Source of the DNA: Colius striatus
Lineage: Eukaryota; Chordata; Aves; Coliiformes; Coliidae
Assembly (NCBI RefSeq): GCF_028858725.1
Contig: NC_084761.1
Coordinates: 94,265,971 to 94,329,970 of the forward strand
Direction of reading: 5' to 3'
DNA length: 64,000 bases
Both the position numbers and the translations under genes were made by a program. Below the pieces are notes generated by a model, which was not told the origin of the DNA, searched no databases, and saw nothing but the letters and a program-made list of their open reading frames with translations. Positions 1-11,302 of the stretch are shown piece by piece (position 1 is the stretch's first letter; each line of letters opens with the position of its first letter).

Positions 1-402
1 TCTAGTTCCAGCTCCCATCTTTTGTTGAGATGGCATGCTGCTCAGTGGGATTTAGCAGAGCTGCCTTAACTTAGGATTTCAGTTGCTTGCTTGTCCTCTC
101 TCTGCCCTCAGTACATCTCAGTTTTTCATACCACACTTCACCTGATGATACCTTTTCCCTCACAGGACGGTGTTTAATTGCCATGAAGGACTGCAGCCAG
201 CACTGCACATTCATCATCAGGATCTCAGACACTTCTGTTGGACTGATAACCATGGGACAGTGATGGCCCAGACACAGCAGGGTATGAGGATTTTTCTTGC
301 AGTAAATGAAGCATAAACATGATCTCTGTACTTCCTTTCATAGACTTGTACTTGTCATGTTCATGAAAGCCCTTATTCCCTCCCCCTTCTCCTCTCTTTC
401 AG

Positions 403-419
403 ATTTTAACAGTGGGAAG
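403..419 (+). other. 5' UTR end of the GPCR exon after a predicted splice acceptor
   Basis: About 30 nt of almost pure pyrimidine (371-400) leads into AG at 401-402, then 17 nt and the ATG with A at -3. This suggests the transcript begins in an upstream exon, possibly left of the window. Nothing convincing as a first exon or promoter is visible in 1-400. Confidence 0.6.
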
Positions 420-691
420 ATGCTGATGGACACAAACGAAACTTGTCTCTCTAATTTTTCCTCTGCTGCCTCCTCCTTTGTGAAAGGAGGTGGTCCATTG
501 GCAGGGGTCGGCCTCCAAGAAGTGATCATTGGGCTGATACTGACCCTCATTGACTTGATCACGCTCCTGGGAAACACAATAGTCTTCCTCTGCCCGCTGG
601 TGGAAAAGAGGCTGCGCACCGTCACCTACATGTTCATCATGTCCTTGGCCATGGCAGACTTCCTCGTAGCTTGTCTGGTCATGCCCTTTAG
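420..691 (+). CDS. Aminergic GPCR, coding exon 1 (N-terminus to end of TM2)
   Basis: First coding exon of a rhodopsin-family amine receptor, residues 1-90 plus two bases of codon 91. The short N-terminus has two N-glycosylation sequons (NET at 5-7, NFS at 12-14). TM1 carries the GN motif (G51-N52) and TM2 the LAMAD motif with the sodium-site Asp D80. The exon ends with MPF and a consensus donor (AG|GTAAGG at 692). I chose the ATG at 420 because a pyrimidine-rich tract ending in AG (401-402) looks like a 3' splice site, leaving 17 nt of 5' UTR before it. The longer open frame starting at 306 crosses that acceptor. A second in-frame ATG lies at 426. An upstream non-coding exon is expected but was not identified. 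Receptor class is certain; ligand is not. Confidence 0.93.
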
Positions 692-1024
692 GTAAGGAGT
701 GCTGGTAAGGCAGGATCAGGCAGCAGTGTGACATCTCTCCTGGCTCTGCAGCCACTCTTCGAGCAGGGCTGGCTCAGTGTTCACATGGTCTCCAAAGAGC
801 TTAACTGTGGGTCAGTGCTTCCATGCCTCAGTTTCCCTACCCTTTATAATGCCTTAAAATGACTAGAGGAGAATTCCAAAGGGTATTTTTCTTGTTGGCT
901 GTAGAGGGACCCTGACTGCTGGTCTGAACTAGATCTCCAGCTTTTCAAATGGCTCCAGTGCACTGAGTTCCCTCTTTCAGGACCAGCTCTGTGTTGCATG
1001 AGGTGATTTTTGATGCTCTGAGGA

Positions 1025-1916
1025 GATCAAGTGCACCCTCAGTAAATTTGCTCATGACATGAGGCTGGGCAGGTGGGTAGACCTGCTTGAGGACAGGAAG
1101 GCACTTCAGAGGGCCCTCACCAGGCTGGAGTGATGGGCTGAGGCCAATTGTATGAGGTTCAACAAGGCCAAGTGCTGGGTCCTGCACTTGGGCCACAACA
1201 ACCCCAGGCAATGTTCCAGGCTTGAGGCAGAGGGGCTGGAAAGCTGTCCAGGGGGAAAAGGACCTGGGGGTGTTAATTGACAGCAGCTGAAGATGAGCCA
1301 GCAGTGTGCCCAGGTGGCCAAGAAAGCCAATGGCATCCTGGCTTGTATCAGAACTAGTGTGACCAGGGCAGGGATTGTCCCCCTGTGCTCAGCACTGGTG
1401 AGGCTGCACCTCAAGTGCTGTGTGCAGTTCTGGGCCCCTCACTACAAGAAAGACACTGAGGTGCTGGAGCGTGTCCAGGGTCAGGCAACAAAGCTGGGGA
1501 AGGGTCTGGAGCACAAGTCTAATGGGGAGCAGCTGAGGGAACTGGGGGTGTTTATTCTGGAGGAGGCTGAGGGGAGACATGATCACTCTCTGCAACTCCC
1601 TGACAGGAGGCTGTGGTGAGGTGAGGGTTAGTCTCTTTTCCCAGGGAATGAATGATAGGACAAGAGGAAATGGCCTCAAATTGCAGCAGGGGAGGTTTAA
1701 GATTGGAGATTAGTGAGAACTTTTTCCCTGAGAGAGTCGTCAGCCCCTGTCCCAGGCTGCCCAGGGAGCTGGGGGAGTGCCCAGCCCTGGAGATATGTAA
1801 AAGACACACAGATGAAGTACTGAGGGACATGGGTTAGTGATGGGCTTGGCTGTGTGAGGTGAAGTGTTGGACTCGATGATGTTAAAGGTCTTTTCCAACC
1901 ATAATGATCCTATGAC
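1025..1916 (+). mobile_element. CR1 LINE fragment, about 0.9 kb, 5'-truncated
   Basis: Contains the degraded end of ORF2 ([20 protein letters not shown]) and the 3' UTR, ending TTTTCCAACCATAATGATCC. Stop codons and indels break the frame. Same older subfamily type as the copy at 26592-27188 (shared CTGGCTTGTATCAGAA). Confidence 0.9.
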
Positions 1917-2518
1917 TTCAGAGGGCAGTTCTCCATGCTTGAGGTTTATTTTCACAGGAGCTTCACTACCTGGCTCAAATACAGTATATCTAATCCAGAA
2001 AGCAGGCTCTGGCTGTCTTGTGCTGCAGAATGGCCAGATTTGTGTAAAGCAGAAGGCTGGCACCCTTGTTTAGTGTTCCTGGAGCAATATGAAGAAGCTG
2101 AACTCTTTTCACCTTCTGTGCCTCAGTTCTCACAGAGCTTTCTGTGCTTCTGAATTTGGCATCAAAAGTTATTTTCCCAACAAGTAATTAGAATCTCATA
2201 ACTATGAGTTCATAGTGTCAGGTGGAATGGAAAAAAAAAAAAGCAGTTAATGATGCCCTTTGAAAAAACATTGCTGTCAATTTAAATTCTAAGCTTGGTG
2301 AGTTTTTAAGTTCAGATCCTGAAAATATCCATCTGTATTCACCTGCCTCTTCCCTCCACCTGGTGCTACACATATCTGCCCTGGGGGTTTGGATTGCAGC
2401 TCAGTTGTAGGATGATCCCCTGCTGCTCTCCTGTTACAGTTGGTGGGAATGACAGTAGGGATTTAGCCAGGAGATTTCTATTGCTGGTAGTGGGGGTTTT
2501 GCTCTGTGTTGGAGAAAG

Positions 2519-2859
2519 ATCACAGAACCACAGAATCTTAAGGGTTGGAAGGGACCTCAGAAGCTCATCCAGTGCAACCCCCCTGCCAGAGCAGGACCAC
2601 TTAGAGTAGGTCACACAGGAACATGTCCAGGTGGGTTTGAATGTCTCCAGAGAAGGAGACTCCACAGCCCATCTGGGCAGCCCCTGCCAGTGCTCCCTCA
2701 CCTCAACAGGGAAGAACTTTTTCCTTGTATTTCTTTTGGAACCTCTTATATTCCAGTTTGTGCCTGTTGTCCCTTGTCCTATCATTGAGAATAGCCTGGC
2801 TCCATCCTCCTGAAACCCTCCCTCTATGTATTTGTAGACATGAATGAGGTCATCCCTCC
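2519..2859 (-). mobile_element. CR1 LINE 3' fragment
   Basis: Begins with the reverse-complemented tail (CACAGAACCACAGAATCTTA) and AGGGTTGGAAGGGACCT, continuing through the 3' end of ORF2. Same subfamily as 16676-17200 and 46500-46801 (shared GAGCAGGACCAC). Confidence 0.9.
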
Positions 2860-4068
2860 ACAAAGATGGGATTGTAGAGGTGGCTCTTTGCCAGGCAGGG
2901 GTGGGAAGGGTCTGCAAGCTGGCTGACTATCAGCAGCTCTGAGTAGGTATGTGGGTGATGACCTGGCTGATGTGGCTGCAGCAGTCCGGCTATCTGCTTC
3001 CTTCCCCATTTCCAGTTGTAAGGCTAAACTGGGCTGGAGCTGGTCTGCAGCTGGTGGTGGTGGAGTCTGCAGGGCCTGAGCTGGGCTTGCCTGCAAAACA
3101 ACGTGGTTCCCCCTGCCAGAGGGGATGCAGAAATGATCTGTGTGCTCCTATCAATAGCACCCACTCATTTTTCCCAAGAGAAGCTCTGGTTCCCACTGCA
3201 CAGATGAGGCCACTGCAGACCACTGCAGCCTCCTAGAAATAGCACAGGGCGTCAGACACCAAATCTTAGCTAAAGCAACAATCCTTCTCCTACTTAGCAT
3301 TTCCATGTGCTATTTATTTTTTGCCTTCCCATGTTCTTTTTTAAGCTCAGAAATGAGAGGTTTTCAACCTGGTAGAGCCCAGGTGTCTCAAGGAGTGCAC
3401 AGCATCCCCTGCTCTTACACCCACACCAACCATCCCTCCAGCACATCACCTTCTCCATTTCCCCAGTCTTAGGAATGGCAGCACCTCATTTGCTCAAAGA
3501 TGAGAAAGGCTCAACAACCCCTGCTTAGGAGTGAGTTCCAGCTGATAATCGCTAGCACTGCTTCCTCTTTGATTTTCCTGTTGTCCACTTGACTCCTCTG
3601 GTGTCTCCACATTCTGCTCGTGCCTGGCAATATCTGTCCTCAATTTCTTGTCTTGTAAATGGAGTCTGGGCATTTCTAGATATCCTCCATCCTCGTTACT
3701 TCTGCCTCCCAGCTACTGATGGGGTATTTGCACCCTGGGCAATGGGAGGGAGCAGTAACTAAGAGCAAAGGCAGATGGGTGTCTTGGCATGTGTAGCCTC
3801 CCCTGCCAGACTGGTGGCATCCCCCATCACTGAAGAAAGACTTCTTCCTTGGCAAGGAGAGAAAGGGAATTTGGCACTGGGTTTTGCTCAGTTAGGGATG
3901 AAGGAGAAGGGAATTCCTGCTTCTGGGGTCCCAAAAAAACATGGAAGGAATGAGAAGAAGCAGAAAAAAATGTCTGTAGCTTCTCAGACCCAACAGCAAA
4001 GGAGAAGAAGGGTACAGCAGGGATGAGGAGGGGAACACAGCTGTGAAGAGGGTGAGGGGAGAGGAAGG

Positions 4069-4342
4069 ATCATAGAATGTTTTGGGTTGGAAGAGTCTTT
4101 TAAAGATCATCTACCCCCACCCTCCTGCAGTGAGCAGGGACATATTCCACTAGGCCAGGTTGCTCAGAGCCCTGTCCAAGCTGACCTGGAATGTTTCCAG
4201 GGATACGGCATCTACCACCTCTCTGGGCAACCTGTGCCAGTTTTTTACCATCTTCATTGTAAAAAATGTCTTCCTTATATCTAGTCTGAATCCACCTTGT
4301 TTTAGTTTGAAGCCATTACCCCTGATGCTATCAGAGGGCATT
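4069..4342 (-). mobile_element. CR1 LINE 3' fragment, older subfamily
   Basis: Tail CATAGAATG then TTTGGGTTGGAAGAG; diverged from the common copies and similar in type to 21758-22090. Confidence 0.85.
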
Positions 4343-5011
4343 ACAAGGGGGAAAGGATTTCCATGAAAGCCAATGGCTTTGCCATGCAGCCACAGAGAGA
4401 ACAGCCCACCTAGGAGAGTGGTGACTTAGTTAACAGCAACCCAGATTCCGAAGGGGAGCAAAGACCAGAGCAAAACTGATGTTCTGTGCCCCTCCTGAAT
4501 GTCCTGGTGTTGCCTGGCATGAAGACTTGCCAGCTCTTGGTGGGCCACGTTGTGAGGAACAGACCCTGCAGGCTCAACTGGCAACGTTCAGCCCTGCTGA
4601 TGAAGTGGCTGTTGTTTCACATCTTTCCCAATGGTTTGGCTTCATATCTATGTTGCTTTTGGGAACTGCACTTTGCTCCTCAGCTGGCATATTAACACAT
4701 GCCAAAGAGAAAGAAAAGAAATGATCTTAGGAGCCATTTCAGCTCTGGAAAGTATGATAGAAAGGAAAAATAAGGTGGTTTCTTGGTGCCTTAATTTTGT
4801 TAGAGTAAGGCTTCTGTTTTGCTCCTGGTTTGGCTTGTTTGAAGGAGTGGTTCAGCTGTGCTTAGCTTGTCATCTGGATACTCCAGCCAACCCAGGCTGA
4901 GTATTTCCAGCTCCTCTTTTCTCTTACAAACAAAAGTGAAATAGAGGTGACTTCACTTCTGTTCATATTGTGTGTTTCTTTGGGCTTTTGTTGGTCGTTT
5001 TTTACCAGTAT

Positions 5012-5281
5012 AATCATAGAATCCTAGAATGGTAGGGGTTGGAGTAGAGAGGGAGAAGAATCTCCTTTGACCTGCTGCCCACATTCTTCTTGATGCCCCC
5101 AGGATGCCATTGGCCTTCTTGGCCACAAGGGCACATTGCTGGCTCATGTTCAGTTTATTATCAACCAGCACTCCCAGGTCTCTCTCTGCAGAGCTGCTCT
5201 CCAGCAGGTCAATCCCCCAGCCTGTCCTGGTGCATGGGGTTGTTCCTCCCCAGGTGCAGGACTCTGCACTTGTCCTTGATA
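5012..5281 (-). mobile_element. CR1 LINE with internal deletion
   Basis: The first 33 bp are the CR1 3' tail (ATCATAGAATCCTAGAATGG). At about 5044 the sequence jumps directly to ORF2 (GTAGAGAGGGAGAAGAA), missing the intervening roughly 450 bp seen in the copy at 56870-57430. Confidence 0.88.
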
Positions 5282-6440
5282 ATGCCCAAGCTGCAGAGAC
5301 TGTCAGAGAAAAGGGAATGGGTATCCACCACCCTGTGCTGAGAGAACATCTGCTAGGTCAGGTGCATCCCACCAGATGTGTGCTGATGAGAACTAGCCAC
5401 CTGCTCAGCTGGGCTCTGTGTGCAGGGATGCTCATGAGAGCAGTGTGGTCTGCTTCTGGAAGGCCACAATGCTCACACCACAGGCTTTGCAACTTCTCTG
5501 GGGAGAAGGAAGGCTTCTGAGGAGTGGCTATTAATGGATTCCTGCTTCAACTTCTGTATGTCTCATGACCCCATCTAAACAAGATCCATGAAACTTCTCC
5601 CTGTGTGACCAGTAGGAACCCTCCATGCAGCCACGTGGAGGTCACCACGGTGCAGGGACAGGTTCTGCTGTAGATTAACATCGACTTGAATTTTTGCCTA
5701 GCATTTACATAACATAAAGCTGCCAAGGGCTGGGGCCTTTCAGCAGCACTGTACCCACCTAGAGCAGCCCTTGTGCTCAAGAATAACCTCCACAAGGCAT
5801 TTTAATACTCTGTTGCTCATTAGATGCAGAGCAGACGTTGGTTTCTGACTCCTCTGCCATCAAGTTGACTCTTTCTGCCCTTGCCAGAGCCCACCTGAGT
5901 GCACAGCAGCCCTATTTTCAGTGTATTTGACCAGCAAGCTGTGAAGTTACAGGATAATTAAAGCCTTGCAGGACTAGGTAGTTACTCAGCCTTTCCCATC
6001 AAATTCACACGCAACAGTTCCTTCGGCAGCACCGCAGGAGTTGCAGAAAGCTGGTGAAAGAAAGGGGGAAGTAAATGGCATCTAACTGGATGCTATAGAA
6101 ACATGCCTGAGCCTTCCTACAGCTGCCATATGTTCCTGCCTTCGCTGCTCGCTTCTAACAGGCCCTTTTTGACTTCAGAAGATATAATTTTGGCATAATG
6201 TCTGCTTTTTGCTGGTGTGTTTATCCTGCTGAGGCACTTGTGAGCTGCACACCTTATGAGCCATGGAGGCTTCCTCCTAAGAGTTTGAGTGGGGTTTTTT
6301 TTCAACCCAGAGCTGAAATCCTCTAGTTCTGAAACACAAGACCAGATGAAAAGTGAGTTTCTTGGAGGAGAGAGCAACTTCTGTGCCCTAGGAACTGGGC
6401 CATTGGCAAAAGCTGTGGGAAATAAAGCTGTGCAGATGAA

Positions 6441-6599
6441 AAGGAGGTTGTGGAGTCTCCATCCTTGGAGGTCTTCAAGACTCACCTGGACGTGTTCCTG
6501 TGTGACCTGACCTAGGTGGACCCACTTGAGCAGGGGGGTTGGACTAGATGATCTCTAAATCATCTAAATCCAATCCCTACTATCCTGTGATTCTATGAA
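6441..6599 (+). mobile_element. CR1 LINE 3' tail
   Basis: 3'-terminal 160 bp, GGTTGTGGAGTCTCCATCC to TGATTCTATGA. A local duplication (ATCTCTAAATCATCTAAATC) lies near its end. Confidence 0.9.
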
Positions 6600-6683
6600 A
6601 ATTTGGGGAGCTTTGAGGTGCAAAACACTTCTCTTGAGGCATCTACTTGGAGTGCAGGAAAGAAGCATAGGTTTGGTCTTCAC

Positions 6684-7036
6684 TCATAGAATCAAAGAAT
6701 CACAGAATGGTGGGGTTGGAAGGGACCTTTATCTAGTCCAACCCCTCTGCAGAAGCAGGTCACACAGGAACGTGTCCAGGTAGGTCTTGAAGACCTCCAA
6801 GGAAGGAGCCTCCACACCCTCCCTGGGCAGCCTGTGCCAGGGCTCCCTCACCTCACAGTGAAATAGTTTTTCCTTATATTTAAATGGAACCTTTTGTGTT
6901 CCAGCTTCATCCCATCAGCCCTTGTCCTGTTGTTAGATACCATAGAAAAAAGTGCTTCCCCAACCTGACACCCACCATTTAGATATTTGTAAATATTAAT
7001 GAGATCCCCTCTCAGTCTCCACTTCTCCAGACTAAA
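6684..7036 (-). mobile_element. CR1 LINE 3' fragment
   Basis: Reverse tail ATAGAATCAAAGAATCACAG followed by the common young-type sequence to the TCAGTCTCCACTTCTCCAG segment. Ends 216 bp before GPCR exon 2. Confidence 0.9.
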
Positions 7037-7251
7037 ATGTCATGCCCCACCTGTGGCTTATTGCCACAGCAGCATTTTGAGGATGAATCCCTGCTGTCAA
7101 ACTGAGCTGCACCCCCATCTGTAGTTAAACAGTTGTATTTTTTTTGTAGTTAAGCCCTCAGAGTTAAAATACCATGTTACCTCAGTGAAGTCTTGAAGCA
7201 ATGCCTGAAATCCACCCTCCCAGCTTTGACTTGAACCCATTTCTCTTGCAG

Positions 7252-7428
7252 CATCATTTACGAGGTGACAGGGATGTGGTTGTTTGGGAAGCTGTTCTGC
7301 AAAGTCTGGATCTCCTTTGATGTCATGTTCTGCACTGCATCCATCGTCACCTTGTGTTTCATTAGCCTGGACAGATACTGCTCCGTGGTGACCCCATATC
7401 ACTATTCAAGAAGGATGTCCCGTGGCAG
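7252..7428 (+). CDS. Aminergic GPCR, coding exon 2 (ECL1, TM3, ICL2)
   Basis: Middle coding exon, joining in phase with exon 1 (AG|C = Ser91) and exon 3 (AG|A = Arg150). The acceptor is TCTCTTGCAG before 7252 and the donor is CAG|GTGAGT after 7428. It encodes ECL1 with W100, the conserved TM3 cysteine C107, the amine-binding aspartate D114 (motif SFDVMFCTAS), and the G-protein-coupling motif D131-R132-Y133 (SLDRY), followed by the ICL2 proline P139. D114 in this setting is the counter-ion for the amine group of ligands across aminergic receptors. The intron positions (end of TM2 and after the DRY/ICL2 segment) are a useful marker for placing this gene in its subfamily. Confidence 0.95.
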
Positions 7429-8677
7429 GTGAGTGGAGCTGCTCCTCACTTTGGGTCCTTCCAGATTCTGACTTGTCCATGGCCTGTATTGATTCGATGC
7501 CAAATGACCTATTGACAGTCACTGCCCAAAAGCAGAGTGATGTGGCAAAAGCATCTTCACATCTTTTCAGACTTGGCAGAAAATGTTTAATGTGGTGCAG
7601 GAGAAAATGAGAAGGCAACTGAGGTGGTTTGATGGTGCTCCTGGGAAAGCACTTCTCAAGCTAAGGATGGATTGTAAACGGTGGTAGAAACCAGAGATGT
7701 ACCTACATCTCCTGCCCCTTGTAGGCATTTCATGGGAATTTACTGTTGAGGTGAGCGAGCCCTGCCCCAGGCTGCCCAGGGAGGGTGTGGAGGCTCCTTC
7801 TCAGGAGGTTTCCAAACCCATCTGTGTCCCCTGATCGAGGGGAACCTCCTTTCGCAGGGAGTTGGGCTGGATGAGCTCTGGAGGTCACTTCGAACCCCCA
7901 CCATTCTGGGATTCCATGATTTCTCCCAGGAACTAGGGGAAATGACCTCCAGAAGAATGCATGTAGCAGTAGTCTTCCTCCTCTTAAACACATGATGTTT
8001 TCTCAAGTGATACTCATGGGGGAACTGAAGTAAAAACAGGATGAGCTTCTAAGCTCCTGTCCAGGTTTCACATGGGAATGTTGAAATGAGGACTGCAGGG
8101 TGGAGGAAGTTGCCTGAGGAGGGGCAGAGAGGAGGCAGCAGCTGCGGGGTGCATGACAAGGTGGGTTCAGGCTCTTTTGGGGATGTTTTTCCCCACTACA
8201 ACTCTTGTTGTGCATGGTTTGTGGAGAACAGGCAGTTGCCAAAAGGAGAATGGGGCTGTTCAGGCCATCAAGTCATAGAGCAAGTGGTGATGGTACTGAG
8301 GATCTGGTGTCCATCCAAGGCATGAGATAATGGGCAGACATTAAAGCTGAAACCAATCAGAAAAAAATCTGCATGCTGATGTTTTAAATATTCATAAAAA
8401 CCCTCAGTGAAACTTTCCCTCCTCTTTTTCAGGCAGCTCTGAGAATCCCTTACGCTGACCCCAATTCTGTAAACCACAGACCCAATTACCCACTCATTAA
8501 GAGATATTCATGTGTGGACTCGTTGTACCCTGGCTTTTTCCCTTCTCCAGGCCCTGTGGGACTGCTAAGCAGTGACATATCCCACACAGGTTACCATGGG
8601 GATTGAATTGTACTGGATGTTCTCAACTCTAAATTACTCAGCCCCTCTCTCCCCTCCCCATCTCTCTCCTCTGGCAG
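7429..8677 (+). other. GPCR intron 2 (1.25 kb)
   Basis: GT..AG intron with one plus-strand CR1 tail (7747-7920). The 3' end has a good pyrimidine tract (8645-8677). No other feature seen. Confidence 0.9.
7747..7920 (+). mobile_element. CR1 LINE 3' tail
   Basis: GAGGTGAGCGAGCCCTGCCC to CCATTCTGGGATTCCATGAT. Subfamily with GGGGAACCTCCTTT, like 12300 and 18060. Confidence 0.88.
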
Positions 8678-9353
8678 ATGCATCGTGATGACCTGCACGG
8701 TCTGGGTATACTCCTCCCTCATCTCCTTCCTTCCCGTCATGCAAGGCTGGAACGAGATCCCTGGGGTGGACTTTGATGCAGGCAGAGAATGTATCTTTGT
8801 CACCAACTGGATTTTTGCCATCGTGGCTTCTGCTCTGGCATTCTTCGTCCCATTCATGGTCATGTGCAGTATGTATTTCTTCATCTACCGAGCTTCCAGG
8901 CTCAAGGCTACTCGTATCATGTCTCAGAGCCTGGAGATTCACTACCACCCCAACAGCAAGCGGCAGAACCACCTGCAGCTGGAGAACAAGGCCACACGGA
9001 CCATCAGCATCATCATCTCAGTCTTTGTGCTGTGCTGGCTGCCGTACTTTGTCCTGAACGTCTGGCTGGCCGCCAGAGGCACCGACTCCAGCAGCACCGT
9101 CTTGGTTGACACCTTCAAGATCATCACTTGGTTGGGGTATTGCAACTCTACCATCAACCCAATGCTCTATGCTTTCCTCAACAGGGACTTCCAACGGGCC
9201 CTGAAGAAGCTGCTCATTTGCAGGCACAGGTCTCAGGTGGACATTGGAGAGGACATGGTTTCCATCGCCACCTTTTCCAAGACTGCTCCAGACTTAGAAT
9301 ACAGCATCACGGGGCCTGTGCCCAACAGTGCCCTGAAGGGCAAACCCAACTAA
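8678..9353 (+). CDS. Aminergic GPCR, coding exon 3 (TM4-TM7 and C-tail), 5-HT4-like
   Basis: Last coding exon, residues 150-374, stop TAA at 9351-9353. It holds TM4 ending in ISFLPVMQGWN, ECL2 with C188 (disulfide partner of C107), TM5 with P208, a 30-residue ICL3, TM6 with CWLPYF (W270, P272), TM7 with NPMLY (N310-P311-Y314), helix 8 with a possible palmitoylated C331, and a short tail. The TM4/ECL2 boundary closely matches what is known of 5-HT4 receptors. The TM5 triad (A200, S201, A204 at 5.42/5.43/5.46) lacks the serines typical of catecholamine receptors and is closer to the C/S/A of 5-HT4. Other members to consider are H2-histamine, beta-adrenergic, D1 and invertebrate octopamine-beta type receptors. 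An intact frame, motifs and splice sites argue for a working gene. Total length, 374 aa, is usual for the family. Confidence 0.95.
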
Positions 9354-9669
9354 TGGGGATTCAGTTGCTGGAGGCAGTGGAGCAGAAAGTGCCAAAGCAC
9401 ATCCTGATGGGAGAGTAATGGGCAGGAAAACAGGGGAAGGAGGGGCTGGAAGATGACAGTGGGAGGCACATGACACAGACGCATTCCTTCATCTTCCAGT
9501 TTTACAAATGAGGAACTCGGATATTTTCGGGGTGATTTGTTATAACTAATGGAGTTAATTCTTTCCTGGGTAATCATTTTTTTAATGAGCATTTCCTAAG
9601 ATAAATTCAGGCTTCAGGCTGGGGGGAAAAAAAAATATCAGTATGATACTGTGAACTTGTCCTTGTGTA

Positions 9670-10000
9670 TATCCCAGAATGGTGGAGGTTGGAAGGGACC
9701 TCTAGAGCTCCTCCAGCCCAACCCCCTGCTAAAGCAGGTTCCCCTCACTCAGGGGGCACAGGAATGTGTCCAGGTGGGTTTGGAAACCTCCAAAGAGCCT
9801 CCACACCCTCCCTGGGCAGCCTGGGCCAGGGCTCCCTCACCTCAGCACCAAAGGAGTTTCTCCTCAGGTTATGGTGGAATTTGCTGTGTTGCAGCTTGTG
9901 CCCATTACCCCTTGTCCTGTCACCCAGCACTGCAGAACAAGGACTGGCCCCATCCTCTGGACACTCAGTCTTTGGGTGTTTATCAGCATTGGTAAGATCT
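9670..10000 (-). mobile_element. CR1 LINE 3' fragment in the presumed GPCR 3' UTR
   Basis: Starts ATCCCAGAATGGTGGAGGTT and runs to the segment GGTGTTTATCAGCATTGGTA. Lies 317 bp after the receptor stop codon. Confidence 0.9.
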
Positions 10001-10913
10001 GCAAAGTGAGGTGGGACAGTAGTTCTTTCTTCTCAATCCAGTGTAGCTCTCACTTTGCACTTTACATTACAAATTTGTCCAGACAAGTCCACACATGTCA
10101 GTGTATGGGAGTTAGGAGGGATGTAGTCAAAGAACAGAGGTGACTTCTTTACAAAGGCACTACTCTGCAGTCAGGGCTCGTGCTCAGATTTCCATTCATT
10201 TCTGAAATATCAAGAGGTTCAGAGCTTCTGTGAATTACAGGTAACTCACAGGTCTTTCCTCATTCTGGAAGGGAATATCCCATGCTGCAGATCCCAGGAG
10301 ATGAGCAGGACTCGCTGTAACACCGAGAGCACTGAGTGCTCTGGGGGTTCAAAGGAGGCTGGCTACAGGTCACCAACCAAAGAGGGGATAGTGAAGAGGG
10401 ATTCTTACTTGTGTTTTGCACTGTGATGTCTGTGCCTTGATGCTGTGAGTGTAGCTACAGAGTACTGCTGGACCCCACAGCTGTGAAAAAAAAAAGATCA
10501 TTAATGGGAACAATTATTTTTACCACTCCCGAGAGCTTGTCTGGACTTCAAACAGCATCACACATCCCCAGCTGCCTGGAGGAGGGCTGTGGAGGAGCTC
10601 CCTGAAGCATCACCCTAGAAAGGCAGCACTGTAACAGTGAGCAAAGGTAAGAGCTAAGCCCCAGGAACACAGCTTTTCTGTAGCAGGGTCCTGTGAGGGC
10701 TGGTGCCTGCTCAGACAACAGCCATGGCTTCCTCCAGCGCAGTTCTGGTGGGGGCTCATGCTGGTTTGCACAGGAGGGTCACTGTCCCCAGAGCCTGCTC
10801 TGCTTTGGACAGGCAAGGCTTCTGCAGCCTGGGAAGCAGAGAAAACACAAAGCAAAGAGATCCAGGCTAAAACTAACTCACTCAGAGGGGTGAAGAAGGT
10901 CACAGTATTAATG

Positions 10914-10919
10914 AATAAA
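10914..10919 (+). terminator. Candidate AATAAA polyadenylation signal for the GPCR
   Basis: First clear plus-strand AATAAA noticed downstream of the receptor stop codon, about 1.56 kb after it. If used, the 3' UTR would include the CR1 at 9670-10000. No downstream GU-rich element was verified, so a nearer variant signal is possible. Confidence 0.3.
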
Positions 10920-11249
10920 AGGGGAGGCTAGTAGAAGTTCTGAGTCCCTGTGCTCTTCCAGCTCAAAAGCAGTAGAAGGTCGTCCTCAGAGGTGTAGCAA
11001 AAAGCAAGCAGCTACTGCCTGGAGCAGCTCAGCTACTGCAGATGCTGGTACAAGAATCAGAAGTTCTCTGCCAAGAGCCTGGTAGAAGAAAAAACCCTAG
11101 CCTGGGGCTGCAACTCCTGTCAAATCAACTCTTCATGGAGTGGGTGAGGTCTTCCACCTGACAGGACTCCAGTAACAACAGGGAAGAGGTGAGCCTGCCC
11201 TTATTCTGGGGGAAGCATCCAGAGGGCACAAAGCTGGACAGGGCAGGAG

Positions 11250-11302
11250 TCCTCTCTGCCCAACTCTCAAGCCAGTCAAGATCTTGCTGAATGGCAGCAC
11301 AG
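11250..11302 (-). mobile_element. Small CR1 ORF2 fragment
   Basis: About 53 bp; reads CAAIQQDLDWLESWAER on the minus strand, a CR1 reverse-transcriptase-region motif. The same segment recurs in plus orientation at 11543-11597. Confidence 0.75.

Larger units (their letters stand above)
692..7251 (+). other. GPCR intron 1 (6.6 kb), mainly CR1 debris
   Basis: GT..AG intron between coding exons 1 and 2. It holds six CR1 pieces (1025-1916, 2519-2859, 4069-4342, 5012-5281, 6441-6599, 6684-7036). The remaining unique sequence shows no further exon. Open frames inside it read CR1 ORF2 remnants such as [16 protein letters not shown], not host protein. Confidence 0.9.

Noticed and set aside
306-419. 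Longer N-terminus for the GPCR starting at the ATG at 306
   Set aside because: The open frame crosses a strong splice acceptor (pyrimidine tract and AG at 401-402), and the extra residues do not look like a receptor N-terminus.
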